A stretch of DNA of 64,000 nucleotides from the NCBI GenBank assembly GCA_039187315.1, contig JBCCZQ010000002.1:32042-96041 (forward strand), written 5' to 3'. Position numbers and translations under genes: made by a program. This document shows, piece by piece, positions 49,802 to 57,740 of the stretch; position 1 is the first letter of the stretch; each line of letters opens with the position of its first letter. A model generated the notes under the pieces. It saw nothing but the letters and a program-made list of their open reading frames with translations, ran no database searches and was not told where the DNA came from. The stretch is from JANQQZ01 sp039187315. GTDB taxonomy: Bacteria; Planctomycetota; Phycisphaerae; Phycisphaerales; UBA1924.

Positions 49802-50799
49802 AGACCGGCACCAGACAGGTTCGCCGCAAGCTGAGGAGCAAAGGCGAGGATGGCTGCTCCGCCGAGAGCCACGAATGCGCCGGTGATGGCACGAGGACCC
49901 ACACGATCTTTCAGCATGAAGTGCGCGAATGGCAAGATGAACACAGGGCTCAGCGAAGCGAGCGTTTGGGCGGCGGCGATCTCGATGTAGCGGAACGCCA
50001 CCAGCGACATCCAGACACCCAGGAACGGGCCGACAACGGCACCGCAAGCGGTCAGCGCCATACCGGAGATGCGCTCGCCGCGGATCTCTGCTTCGCTCCG
50101 CCGATTGCGGATCATCCACAGATGCACAAGCACAATCGGTGCCATGCCGAACAGCCCGAAGACCATGCGTACGAGTGTCGCGGCCATCGGGTCCATCTCT
50201 TGGCCCGGCTCGACGATCCCAACGCCCATGCCCCACTTGGAGAACATGCCGCCTGCGGCCTGGCTGAAGGCAGCGAGCAGCGCGAGGATGTATCCGCGGC
50301 GTATGCGGCTTGGCCGCGGGCTGTTCACGCCACTGGCGTCGCTTCGATCAGCCGCCGACCGCTGGGTTACAACCACGGCGATCCCCGCGATGGCGATCGC
50401 AATGCCCGCGTAGCCGATCCACGGGATCGTTTCGCCCAGCACAAACTCGCCCAAGATCGCTGCGAAAATCGGCGACGCGGTCATGCACAGCAGCGCCCGA
50501 CGCGGCCCGATGTCGAGGAAGGCAGTGAAGAGCGCCTGATCGCACAGCGCGAGTCCGATGAGTCCCGAGAGCGCGAGGTAGACGATCTGGGTGTTGGACG
50601 CCACGTCGGGAACAAGGTCGCCGAATCGCCAGAGATGCGCCCCTGCCAACAGCACAATGGCCAACACAATCCGGAGCACGTTGACAGCCGTGACTCCGAT
50701 ACGTCGGCCCGCCGCAGCGAAGAATAGTGACGTCAACACCCAGAGAAAAGAGGTGAGCACCCCGGCGCCCGCGCCAAGAAATTGTGTCGAGTCGTACAT
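49798..50799 (-). CDS. EamA/DMT-family inner-membrane transporter
   Basis: This 333-aa protein has ten predicted TM helices in two repeated halves, typical of the drug/metabolite transporter superfamily: GAGVLTSFLWVLTSLFFAAAG, IVYLALSGLIGLALCDQALF and ILGEFVLGETIPWIGYAGIAIAIAGIAVVVTQ in the first, and GYILALLAAFSQAAGGMFSKW, ACGAVVGPFLGVWMSLVAFRY and FAHFMLKDRVGPRAITGAFVALGG in the second. The substrate cannot be read. The ATG at 50799 is the likely start; no Shine-Dalgarno sequence is seen. It overlaps hrpA by 4 nt and is divergent from egtB, with 92 nt between starts. Confidence 0.85.
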   Translation of the reverse strand: MYDSTQFLGAGAGVLTSFLWVLTSLFFAAAGRRIGVTAVNVLRIVLAIVLLAGAHLWRFGDLVPDVASNTQIVYLALSGLIGLALCDQALFTAFLDIGPRRALLCMTASPIFAAILGEFVLGETIPWIGYAGIAIAIAGIAVVVTQRSAADRSDASGVNSPRPSRIRRGYILALLAAFSQAAGGMFSKWGMGVGIVEPGQEMDPMAATLVRMVFGLFGMAPIVLVHLWMIRNRRSEAEIRGERISGMALTACGAVVGPFLGVWMSLVAFRYIEIAAAQTLASLSPVFILPFAHFMLKDRVGPRAITGAFVALGGAAILAFAPQLAANLSGAGL

Positions 50800-50860
50800 C
50801 GGTTGAGCGAACAACAAGTGGGCGTCTCAGGCGGTATCAGCACGGCTCCGCCCGTTCGGC

Positions 50861-50866
50861 TATGCT
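50861..50866 (+). promoter_or_regulatory. -10 box (TATGCT) of egtBD
   Basis: TATGCT is 25 nt before the egtB GTG and upstream of its AAGGAGG Shine-Dalgarno sequence. No good -35 box is seen. Confidence 0.3.
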
Positions 50867-50891
50867 ATCCAACTCCTGCAAGGAGGCGACC

Positions 50892-52211
50892 GTGAGTACG
50901 ACCCGACGTTCGACGGCGGACCAGGCGACATTTCAGACCTCGGCACCCAATACGCTGCTCACGCTCTATCGCCGGACTCGGCAGCGGACGCTCTCACTCG
51001 TCGAACCGCTCAGTGAAGAAGACTGCTGCGTGCAGTCGCAGCTCTCCTGCTCACCGGCGAAGTGGCACCTCGGGCACACCACATGGTTTTTTGAGCGTTT
51101 CATTGCTGTCGATGCGCTCGGAAAGAGCGCGTACAACGACCGGTTCGAGTTCCTGTTCAACTCGTACTACAACGCATTGGGAGACCGCCAGCCGCGTGCG
51201 TGCCGTGGCCTGCTCACTCGGCCCGGCTTGGGCGAGGTCTTGGCGTATCGGCATGTGGTCGACGATGCCGTCTGCGAGGCGCTCGAGCAGGACCGGCTGC
51301 CGCAGCAAGCTCTCGCAGCGCTCCGGCTGGGGCTGAACCATGAACAGCAGCATCAAGAACTGCTGCTCATGGACATCAAGCACCTGTTCTCGTGCAGCCC
51401 GCTGCATGTGCCCTACATCGATGATGAACCGGCTGAAGAGGTCTCGTCTGCCTCATCGGCACACTGGGTTGAGTTCGCAGGCGGGCTGACCGAAGTGGGC
51501 GCGATCGCAGGCGATGGCTTCACGTTCGACAACGAATCGCCGCGGCACAGGGTCTTCCGCGAGCCGTTCGCGCTCCAGAACCGCTTGATCACCAACGGTG
51601 AGTACCGGGCGTTCGTCGAAGACAACGGGTACGAGCGCGCCGAGCTGTGGCTCGATGCCGGCTGGAGGGCTCGCAGCCAGGCTGAGTGGCGGATGCCCGC
51701 GTACTGGTGCGAGGTCGACGGCGTGCTGTGCGAGTTCACGCTGTATGGAACCCGGCCTCTGCGGGACGCCGAGCCCGTCTTACACCTGAGCTACTTCGAG
51801 GCGGACGCGTTCGCGCGATGGTCCGGGGCCCGGCTCCCGACAGAGTTCGAGCTGGAAACCGCCTACCCGACCAGTGCCGGCGACGACGACGCGAACGGAC
51901 GGCTGCTGGAGGCCGGCCGCTTCCACGCTGCTCCCGCAGTCGAGCGCAGCGACCGCTCGGTCATGCGTCAGGTCCGTGGCGATGCGTGGGAATGGACCAG
52001 CAGCTCCTACGGTCCGTATCCGGGGTATCGGCCACCACCGGGTGCTGTCGGTGAGTACAACGGGAAGTTCATGTGCAATCAATACGTCTTGCGGGGTGGC
52101 AGCTTCGCGACACCCACCGACCACCTACGCTCAACGTATCGCAACTTCTTTGAACCAGGGGACCGCTGGCAGTTCAGCGGCCTTCGCCTTGCACGATCGC
52201 TGAATGCATGA
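50892..52211 (+). CDS. egtB: Ergothioneine biosynthesis sulfoxide synthase EgtB
   Basis: EgtB is an iron enzyme that uses O2 to attach a thiol sulfur to N-alpha-trimethylhistidine. The 439-aa product starts with GTG after AAGGAGG. It has the DinB-like N-terminal domain with the iron ligands in WHLGH (about 58-62) and the H-x3-H-x-E motif HEQQHQE (150-156), then a formylglycine-generating-enzyme-like (FGE-sulfatase) C-terminal domain (FDNESPRHRVFREPFALQNRLITNGEYRAF, GDAWEWTSSSY, YVLRGGSFATP). The last bases overlap the egtD start (ATGA), so the two enzymes are translated together. EgtA, EgtC and EgtE, used in actinobacteria, are not here, which fits the shorter EgtB/EgtD type pathway using cysteine as donor. 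Confidence 0.93.
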   Translation: MSTTRRSTADQATFQTSAPNTLLTLYRRTRQRTLSLVEPLSEEDCCVQSQLSCSPAKWHLGHTTWFFERFIAVDALGKSAYNDRFEFLFNSYYNALGDRQPRACRGLLTRPGLGEVLAYRHVVDDAVCEALEQDRLPQQALAALRLGLNHEQQHQELLLMDIKHLFSCSPLHVPYIDDEPAEEVSSASSAHWVEFAGGLTEVGAIAGDGFTFDNESPRHRVFREPFALQNRLITNGEYRAFVEDNGYERAELWLDAGWRARSQAEWRMPAYWCEVDGVLCEFTLYGTRPLRDAEPVLHLSYFEADAFARWSGARLPTEFELETAYPTSAGDDDANGRLLEAGRFHAAPAVERSDRSVMRQVRGDAWEWTSSSYGPYPGYRPPPGAVGEYNGKFMCNQYVLRGGSFATPTDHLRSTYRNFFEPGDRWQFSGLRLARSLNA

Positions 52212-53191
52212 CACACGACCCCGAGACGTCCCCCTCACTCGATTCGCAGCTAGATGAGCAATCCGACCTCCGCGACGAGGTTCTCGGACTGCTCGGCGCC
52301 CCCACCCCATCGCTGCCCGCCAAGCTTCATTACGACGAGCGAGGCTCCGAGCTGTTCGAAGAGATCTGCGATCAGCCAGAGTACACGCTGACACGTGATG
52401 AGATCGCGCTCATGCGAGAGCATGCGGGAGCTATCTCCGGCGAGGTCGGGCCCGGTGTCACGGTGCTCGAGCCGGGTAGCGGCGCAAGCGTCAAGACCTC
52501 GCTGCTGCTCGGTGCGCTCGAAGACTGTGCGGGCTACATCCCGATCGAGATCAGCCATGCAGCGCTCGAAGCGGCCTCGGCCAGGATCGCCGAGTCGTTC
52601 CCGGACCTGGCTGTGATGCCGATCCACGCGGATTTCACGCAGCCGTTCAGGCTCGAGCATCTCGAACTGCCTGATGCCGACCGGCTCGTCTACTTCCCGG
52701 GTTCGTCGATGGGCAACTTCACGCCCGAGATGCAGACCACGGTTCTAGCCTCGTTCGCTCAGCTCGCTGGAATGAACGGTGCACTGCTGGTCGGCTTCGA
52801 TTTGGTCAAAGGGATTGCGGCGATGGAGGCCGCGTACAACGACATTGCTGGCGTCACGGCGGCGTTCAACCTCAACATGATCGACCGGCTTTCGAACGAG
52901 TTCGACCTCCCGGTCAAGCGCACGTGGTTCCGCTTTGAATCGGGCTGGGACGAGACGCGCCAGGCGATCGTGAGCTACGTCGTTCCCGATCGTGCGATCG
53001 CGTTCGAAGCCGGCGGCCACACGGTCCGCCTGGCCAAGGGCACCCGGATCCAGACTGAGGAGTCCCACAAGTACACGCCGGATCGGATCACGTCGCTCGC
53101 GTCGTCCGCGGGTCTCTCCGTCGATGCATCGTGGATCAACCGGCAGACGTCGTTCGCTGTATGCCTGCTTCGGCCGATGGAAGCAAGCTAG
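52208..53191 (+). CDS. egtD: L-histidine N-alpha-methyltransferase EgtD
   Basis: EgtD trimethylates the alpha-amino group of histidine using SAM, the first step of ergothioneine synthesis. The 327-aa product has PAKLHYDERGSELFEEICDQPEYTLTRDE at the N-terminus (the EgtD family block), the SAM-binding VLEPGSGASVKTSLLL (about 90) and YFPGSSMGNF (about 160), DLVKGIAAMEAAYNDIAGVTAAFNLN and RIQTEESHKYTPDRI. All key family blocks are present. It follows egtB with a 4-nt overlap and converges on the BtpA-like gene, with which it shares the last 4 nt. Confidence 0.93.
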   Translation: MTHDPETSPSLDSQLDEQSDLRDEVLGLLGAPTPSLPAKLHYDERGSELFEEICDQPEYTLTRDEIALMREHAGAISGEVGPGVTVLEPGSGASVKTSLLLGALEDCAGYIPIEISHAALEAASARIAESFPDLAVMPIHADFTQPFRLEHLELPDADRLVYFPGSSMGNFTPEMQTTVLASFAQLAGMNGALLVGFDLVKGIAAMEAAYNDIAGVTAAFNLNMIDRLSNEFDLPVKRTWFRFESGWDETRQAIVSYVVPDRAIAFEAGGHTVRLAKGTRIQTEESHKYTPDRITSLASSAGLSVDASWINRQTSFAVCLLRPMEAS

Positions 53192-54015
53192 ATCCGGTCG
53201 CGTGCCTGAACGAGCGCAGCGGCCCGGGCCGGGTCGACGGGCTCGTTCCAGACACCGCCGTGCTTAATCGAGGAACCTACGATCACTGCCGAGGCATGTT
53301 CGAGCATGCCCGGCAGCGATGCCGCATCCACACCAGAACCGACAAGCACGGGCGCGCCAGCCACCGCTGCGACCCTGCTGACATCGTCAACCGAAGCGGG
53401 CTTGCCCGTCGCCACGCCGGTGACGATCAGCGCATCGGCTCCGAAGAAGACCGCCGCCTCTGCAACATCTTCGATCGACAGATCGGCGGTAACGGCGTGT
53501 GAGGCGTGCTTCTTCTTGATATCGCAGAAGACCCCGATGTGCTCGGCACCGATCGACCGGCGGTAACGGAGCAAGGGCCCTGCCTCGGCCTGGGCGAGCA
53601 GCCCCTCGTCGGCCACGTGGGCGTAGACGTAGTTCTCGCATCGGATGAACGCGCCGCCCGACGCGAGTGACACAGCCATCGCATCGCTGTTGCCCCCCGA
53701 CAGGATCTGCACTCCCAGAGGCAGCCCGGATGCATCGGCGATCCGGGCCGCGGCGACCGCCATGACCGCGGGCTGCTCGGGACCGAGCAGTGGACCGTGG
53801 ACGTAAGGGAGGTCGTGCATGTTCTCGACAAGCACCGCATCGAAGCCCGCTTCACGCAGTATGAGGGACTCTCGAACCGCCTGCTCGATCAGCGTTGCCG
53901 GCGGATCCGTGGCACGCGGGGTGCCCGGCAGCGCACCGATGTGCACCATGCCGATCAGCACGTTTCGTCTTTCCAGCATCGATCGCCACGCGGCATGACG
54001 GGTCGGGTTCGTCAT
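53188..54015 (-). CDS. BtpA/SgcQ-family TIM-barrel protein
   Basis: This 275-aa protein matches the BtpA/SgcQ family: VLIGMVHIGALPGTPRA, ESLILREAGFDAVLVENMHDLPY, LGVQILSGGNSDAMAVSLASGG, FCDIKKKHASHAVTADLSIEDVAEAAVFFGADALIVTG and SVDDVSRVAAVAGAPVLVGSGVD. The fold is a phosphate-binding TIM barrel. In cyanobacteria BtpA helps stabilise photosystem I, while SgcQ belongs to a sugar operon; there is no photosynthesis gene here, so a metabolic role is likelier. No Shine-Dalgarno sequence is present; TACAGT lies 6 nt before the ATG, which suggests a leaderless mRNA. Confidence 0.85.
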   Translation of the reverse strand: MTNPTRHAAWRSMLERRNVLIGMVHIGALPGTPRATDPPATLIEQAVRESLILREAGFDAVLVENMHDLPYVHGPLLGPEQPAVMAVAAARIADASGLPLGVQILSGGNSDAMAVSLASGGAFIRCENYVYAHVADEGLLAQAEAGPLLRYRRSIGAEHIGVFCDIKKKHASHAVTADLSIEDVAEAAVFFGADALIVTGVATGKPASVDDVSRVAAVAGAPVLVGSGVDAASLPGMLEHASAVIVGSSIKHGGVWNEPVDPARAAALVQARDRI

Positions 54016-54018
54016 CGA

Positions 54019-54024
54019 TAGACT
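54019..54024 (+). promoter_or_regulatory. -10 box (TAGACT) of the M61 peptidase gene
   Basis: TAGACT is 23 nt before the ATG at 54048, with AAGGAG between. It overlaps by 3 bp the minus-strand box TACAGT (54022-54027) of the divergent BtpA-like gene. Confidence 0.4.
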
Positions 54025-54027
54025 GTA
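54022..54027 (-). promoter_or_regulatory. -10 box (TACAGT) placed for a leaderless BtpA-like gene
   Basis: TACAGT ends 6 nt before the ATG at 54015 on the minus strand, with no Shine-Dalgarno sequence. Confidence 0.4.
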
Positions 54028-54047
54028 TCCCCGCCGAAGGAGCCCTT

Positions 54048-55895
54048 ATGGCAAGGACACGACTCGTCGCCGCGCTCGCAAGCTTGATGATGCTGCCGCT
54101 GATCGGCTGCGCACACGCACAGCCGACGATCCTGTACGACGTAGAACTCGAACGCGCGGCGAGCCAGGTGGTTCGTATCCACGCCTCCGCTCCCGCAGCC
54201 GGCGAGCCGGTCGATTTCGTGCTGCCGGTCTGGAGGCCCGGGCGGTACGGTGTCTTGGACTTCGCGGCCACCGTGCGCGAGTGGTCAGCAAGTGACGATG
54301 CGGGCCGTGCGCTCGATGTGGAGAAAGTCCGCAAGAACGTCTGGCGTGTGACGCCGCGGGCCGACTCAGGCCGGATCACGCTGACGTACGACATCTACGC
54401 GGCCTCACTCGGCGACCGGACCCGCCACGCTGATGACACGCACGCCTTCCTCAGCGGGTCGAGCGTGTTCGTGCTGGTACCGCCGCACCGCGACGACGAC
54501 CACGGCGTACGCATCGAACTCCCCGATGGCTGGAGTGTCGCCACCAGCATGCGGCCCGATGCGACCGGCGTGCTCAAGGCTGAGAGCTACGACGTGCTGA
54601 TCGACTCGCCCATCGAAGCGGGGCTCCACCAGTCGCAGACTTTCGATACAGATGGTGTGGAAACAACGGTCGCGATCTGGGGCGAGGTCACACCCGACTG
54701 GGATCGGATCGAGCGTGATTTCCGGGCCGTCCACCTGGCTGTCCACAACGTGTTCGGAGGACAGCGGCACTTCGACGAGTACCTCTACATCACGCACCTC
54801 TACCCCGGCGGCGGAGGAGGCACGGAGCACCTGACATCCACGGTCGTGCAGGGACGCCCGAACACGCTCGATGATCCAGATCGCTACCGCGGCTTCCTGA
54901 GCCTCGTCGCCCATGAGTACTTTCATACCTGGAACGTCAAGCATTTCCGGCCAGCGGGCATCACGCCCTACGACTACAGCGCCGAGAACTACACACGGCT
55001 GCTCTGGCTCGTCGAGGGTACGACGAGTTATTACGACGAACTCGTGCTCGTCCGGGCTGGCATCACGACGCCCGATGACTACCTCGGCACTGTCGCATCG
55101 ACCATCCGGAGCACCAAACGCCGCCCGGGTGCTGCGAGATCCAGCCTCGAAGATTCCAGCTTCGATGCCTGGCTGAAATTCTGGGGCCCGGATAGCCCGG
55201 ATCACAGTAACACCAGCGTGAACTTCTACTCGCACGGGGCCATGGCTTCGATGACGCTCGACCTGCTCATCCGTGACGCGACGAGCAGCACACGAAGCCT
55301 AGACGACGCCATGCGGCTGCTGTACGAACGGTTCGACTGGCGCGAGAAGGGGTATACGCCAGATGATGTGCGATCCATCATCGCCGAGGTCGCGGGCAGG
55401 TCGATGGACAGCTTCTTTGATGCGCACATTGCCGGGATCGAGCCGCCGCCATTCGAAGCGGCGCTCCTGCTCGCGGGCCTTGTTCTATCCCAGGACGAGC
55501 CCGATGGGCCGCCGACTATCGGCATCCGCTCCCGCTGGGACGGCGAGGCGGACGTCGTCACGCGGCTGCCTGACAACGAGCCGGCGTTCCATCACGGGAT
55601 CAATGTCGGCGATCGCATCATCGCCGTCGACGGCATGCCGCTCGAGGATCGCACCATCAGCGAGCGCATCGAGGGCCGCTCGCCCGGCGATACCGTCACG
55701 CTGGATGTGCTCCGGAACGAGCGGGCGCTTGCGATCGAGATTGAACTCGGCCCGCCCGCGCCCGGGCGCTTCCGCATCGAGCATGTCGAGCGGCCGAGCG
55801 ACCGCCAGCGAGCTGTCTACGAGGGCTGGCTTGGTCAGCCCTGGCCCTCAAGCGAGGCCGCCGAGGCGACCTCCGCGGAAGCCGCCGGCTCGTAG
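54048..55895 (+). CDS. M61-family peptidase with PDZ domain, probable lipoprotein
   Basis: AAGGAG lies 6 nt before the ATG at 54048; the product is 615 aa. The N-terminus (MARTRLVAALASLMMLPLIGCAHAQ) has a lipobox LIGC, so it may be a lipoprotein. The M61 N-terminal beta domain covers about residues 25-190. The zinc site is HEYFHTW (HExxH, about 288) with the upstream GGGTEHLTS block and the WLVEGTTSYYDEL block that supplies the third ligand (Glu). A PDZ domain lies near the end (ITRL to IEIELGPP, about 480-580). M61 enzymes (glycyl aminopeptidase type) cleave small N-terminal residues from peptides. It converges on the AbgT gene with a 61-nt overlap of the coding ends. Confidence 0.88.
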   Translation: MARTRLVAALASLMMLPLIGCAHAQPTILYDVELERAASQVVRIHASAPAAGEPVDFVLPVWRPGRYGVLDFAATVREWSASDDAGRALDVEKVRKNVWRVTPRADSGRITLTYDIYAASLGDRTRHADDTHAFLSGSSVFVLVPPHRDDDHGVRIELPDGWSVATSMRPDATGVLKAESYDVLIDSPIEAGLHQSQTFDTDGVETTVAIWGEVTPDWDRIERDFRAVHLAVHNVFGGQRHFDEYLYITHLYPGGGGGTEHLTSTVVQGRPNTLDDPDRYRGFLSLVAHEYFHTWNVKHFRPAGITPYDYSAENYTRLLWLVEGTTSYYDELVLVRAGITTPDDYLGTVASTIRSTKRRPGAARSSLEDSSFDAWLKFWGPDSPDHSNTSVNFYSHGAMASMTLDLLIRDATSSTRSLDDAMRLLYERFDWREKGYTPDDVRSIIAEVAGRSMDSFFDAHIAGIEPPPFEAALLLAGLVLSQDEPDGPPTIGIRSRWDGEADVVTRLPDNEPAFHHGINVGDRIIAVDGMPLEDRTISERIEGRSPGDTVTLDVLRNERALAIEIELGPPAPGRFRIEHVERPSDRQRAVYEGWLGQPWPSSEAAEATSAEAAGS

Positions 55896-57700
55896 GCCAG
55901 CGGGCCACCCGGCCCGAGGTCCCACCCGGCCTGAATCCAGATCAGCAGCATGATGGACCACACGATTGTGAAGACCACGGTGTAGGGCATCATCATCGAG
56001 ATCAGGGTTCCCATGCCGCCCCGCGGCGCGTGCTTCTGCATGAAGACGAGGATGATCACCAGGTACGCGTTGAGCGGCGTGATGATGTTCGTCGTTGAGT
56101 CACCGATGCGGTACGCCGCCTGCGTCAGCTCGGGGCTGATCCCGACGAACATCAGCATCGGGACAAAGATGGGCGCAAACATCGTGTACTTCGCGCTCAT
56201 CGAACCGACGAACATGTTGAAGACCATCGTTAACAGGATGAAGGCGATGACCAGGGTGCCCGTACCGAGTTCCGCTTTCGCCAGAGAGATGCCGCCCGCA
56301 TAGGCGAGCATGCGGTCGAGCTGGCTGTACTTGAGGTACTCGATGAACTGGGCTGCAAAGAAGGCCAGGACGATGATCGGCGCCATCGCCGCGATCGACT
56401 CTATCATGACCCGCGCGGCATCCTTGCTGCCCTTGATCGATCCGATCGAGACCCCATACGCGATACCAGGCAGGACAAACCCGAGGAAGATCAGCGGTGT
56501 CACAGCATCGACCCAACGCGGGAACTGGGGGCTGCGGACGGTCAGCGTGGTGCCATCGTCACGCACAAAAACACGAGCCGTATCGATCGCGCCGTCTCCG
56601 TCGCGGTCGATCCCGTGCATGACGCCCTCGCCCTCGAATGCCTGGCTGGTGTAGCTGTCATCGATGCGTGCATCGGGCGTGATATCCGCCAGCAGCGGAC
56701 GGGCCTCATCCGCAGGGTTCGGCACCTGAGGGTCGTACAGCGGCGAGCCAGGGATCATCACTAGCGCGATCATCAGCACGATCAGTCCACCCATCACGCC
56801 TGCACCGATCAACAGCGATGTCGACTCCTCAGCCTTCATGCCCTGATCGTCCATCGCATGCTCATCGATCGGGCTCGGCCCGCCATCCTCGGGCGCTTTC
56901 TTCGACAGCCGCCGCTCGACGAACCAGCTTGTCACGCACCAGCCGGTCATCGTGATCACGAACGTCGAGGCAATCATGAACCACCAGTTGCACGTCGCCG
57001 CGACGGCGTAGCCGGGCTCGATCACCTGCGCCCCGGTCTGCGACAGCTCCGCGAGCATCGGGTCGAGGCCGGTCACGAACAGGTTCGCGTTGAAGCCGGC
57101 CGAGACGCCCGCGAACACCGCCGCAAGTCCAGCCAGCGGCGATCGACCGACCGATTTGTACAGCGCCGCGGCCAGAGGTGGCAGCACCACGTACCCCGCG
57201 TCGATGCCCATCGAGCTCATGATGCCCAGAAAGACCATCGTCGGCGTCAGCAGGTACTTGGGCACAACGAGCATGAAGGCTTTGAGCATCGCGCCCAGCA
57301 TGCCGGTCCGTTCGGCCACGCCGATGCCCAGCATCCCCGTGAGGACCACGCCCAGCGGAGCGAAGCCCATGAAGTTGTCGACCATGCTCGACAACGCCCA
57401 GTACAGCCCATCCGGGGTCAGCAGGCTGACAGGGGTAATGACATCACCCGCATCGACGAAGGTGACGGCAGACTCGCCGTCCTCACCGACGACCTGCACG
57501 GGCGTGACCGGCTGCACCTCCCAGGCGGTCCAGACGGCGATCTGGCTCAAGACCATCACCAAGATCGCCCCAAACAGGAACAGCAGCACGGGATCGGGCA
57601 GCTTGTTGCCGATCCATTCGATGGCGTCGAGTACGCCGCCACGGGAAGCGGCGGGCGTTGTGTCGGGTGCGGAAGGCGGCTGCGACGGATCGGTGGGCAT
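55835..57700 (-). CDS. AbgT-family transporter with an extra EF-hand-like extracytoplasmic segment
   Basis: This 621-aa protein has the hydrophobic profile and signatures of the AbgT family (p-aminobenzoyl-glutamate importer or antimetabolite exporter): LPDPVLLFLFGAILVMVLS, GIDAGYVVLPPLAAALY, GFNANLFVTGLDPMLAELSQ, FNMFVGSMSAKYTMFAPIFVPML and RIGDSTTNIITPLNAY. Between the central TM segments (about 318-400) it has some 80 residues, about 50 more than typical AbgT proteins, including a calcium-type loop DRDGDGAID (about 365-373). That segment should face the periplasm. The substrate is not certain. The ATG at 57700 lacks a Shine-Dalgarno sequence but has CAGAAT 6 nt upstream. The gene shares its last 61 nt with the M61 gene on the other strand. 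Confidence 0.88.
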   Translation of the reverse strand: MPTDPSQPPSAPDTTPAASRGGVLDAIEWIGNKLPDPVLLFLFGAILVMVLSQIAVWTAWEVQPVTPVQVVGEDGESAVTFVDAGDVITPVSLLTPDGLYWALSSMVDNFMGFAPLGVVLTGMLGIGVAERTGMLGAMLKAFMLVVPKYLLTPTMVFLGIMSSMGIDAGYVVLPPLAAALYKSVGRSPLAGLAAVFAGVSAGFNANLFVTGLDPMLAELSQTGAQVIEPGYAVAATCNWWFMIASTFVITMTGWCVTSWFVERRLSKKAPEDGGPSPIDEHAMDDQGMKAEESTSLLIGAGVMGGLIVLMIALVMIPGSPLYDPQVPNPADEARPLLADITPDARIDDSYTSQAFEGEGVMHGIDRDGDGAIDTARVFVRDDGTTLTVRSPQFPRWVDAVTPLIFLGFVLPGIAYGVSIGSIKGSKDAARVMIESIAAMAPIIVLAFFAAQFIEYLKYSQLDRMLAYAGGISLAKAELGTGTLVIAFILLTMVFNMFVGSMSAKYTMFAPIFVPMLMFVGISPELTQAAYRIGDSTTNIITPLNAYLVIILVFMQKHAPRGGMGTLISMMMPYTVVFTIVWSIMLLIWIQAGWDLGPGGPLAYEPAASAEVASAASLEGQG

Positions 57701-57706
57701 CACCGG

Positions 57707-57712
57707 ATTCTG
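57707..57712 (-). promoter_or_regulatory. -10 box (CAGAAT) placed for a leaderless AbgT gene
   Basis: CAGAAT ends 6 nt before the ATG at 57700 on the minus strand; no Shine-Dalgarno sequence is present. Confidence 0.3.
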
Positions 57713-57740
57713 ACCGACCAGGCCGACGCGTGCAACCCGC

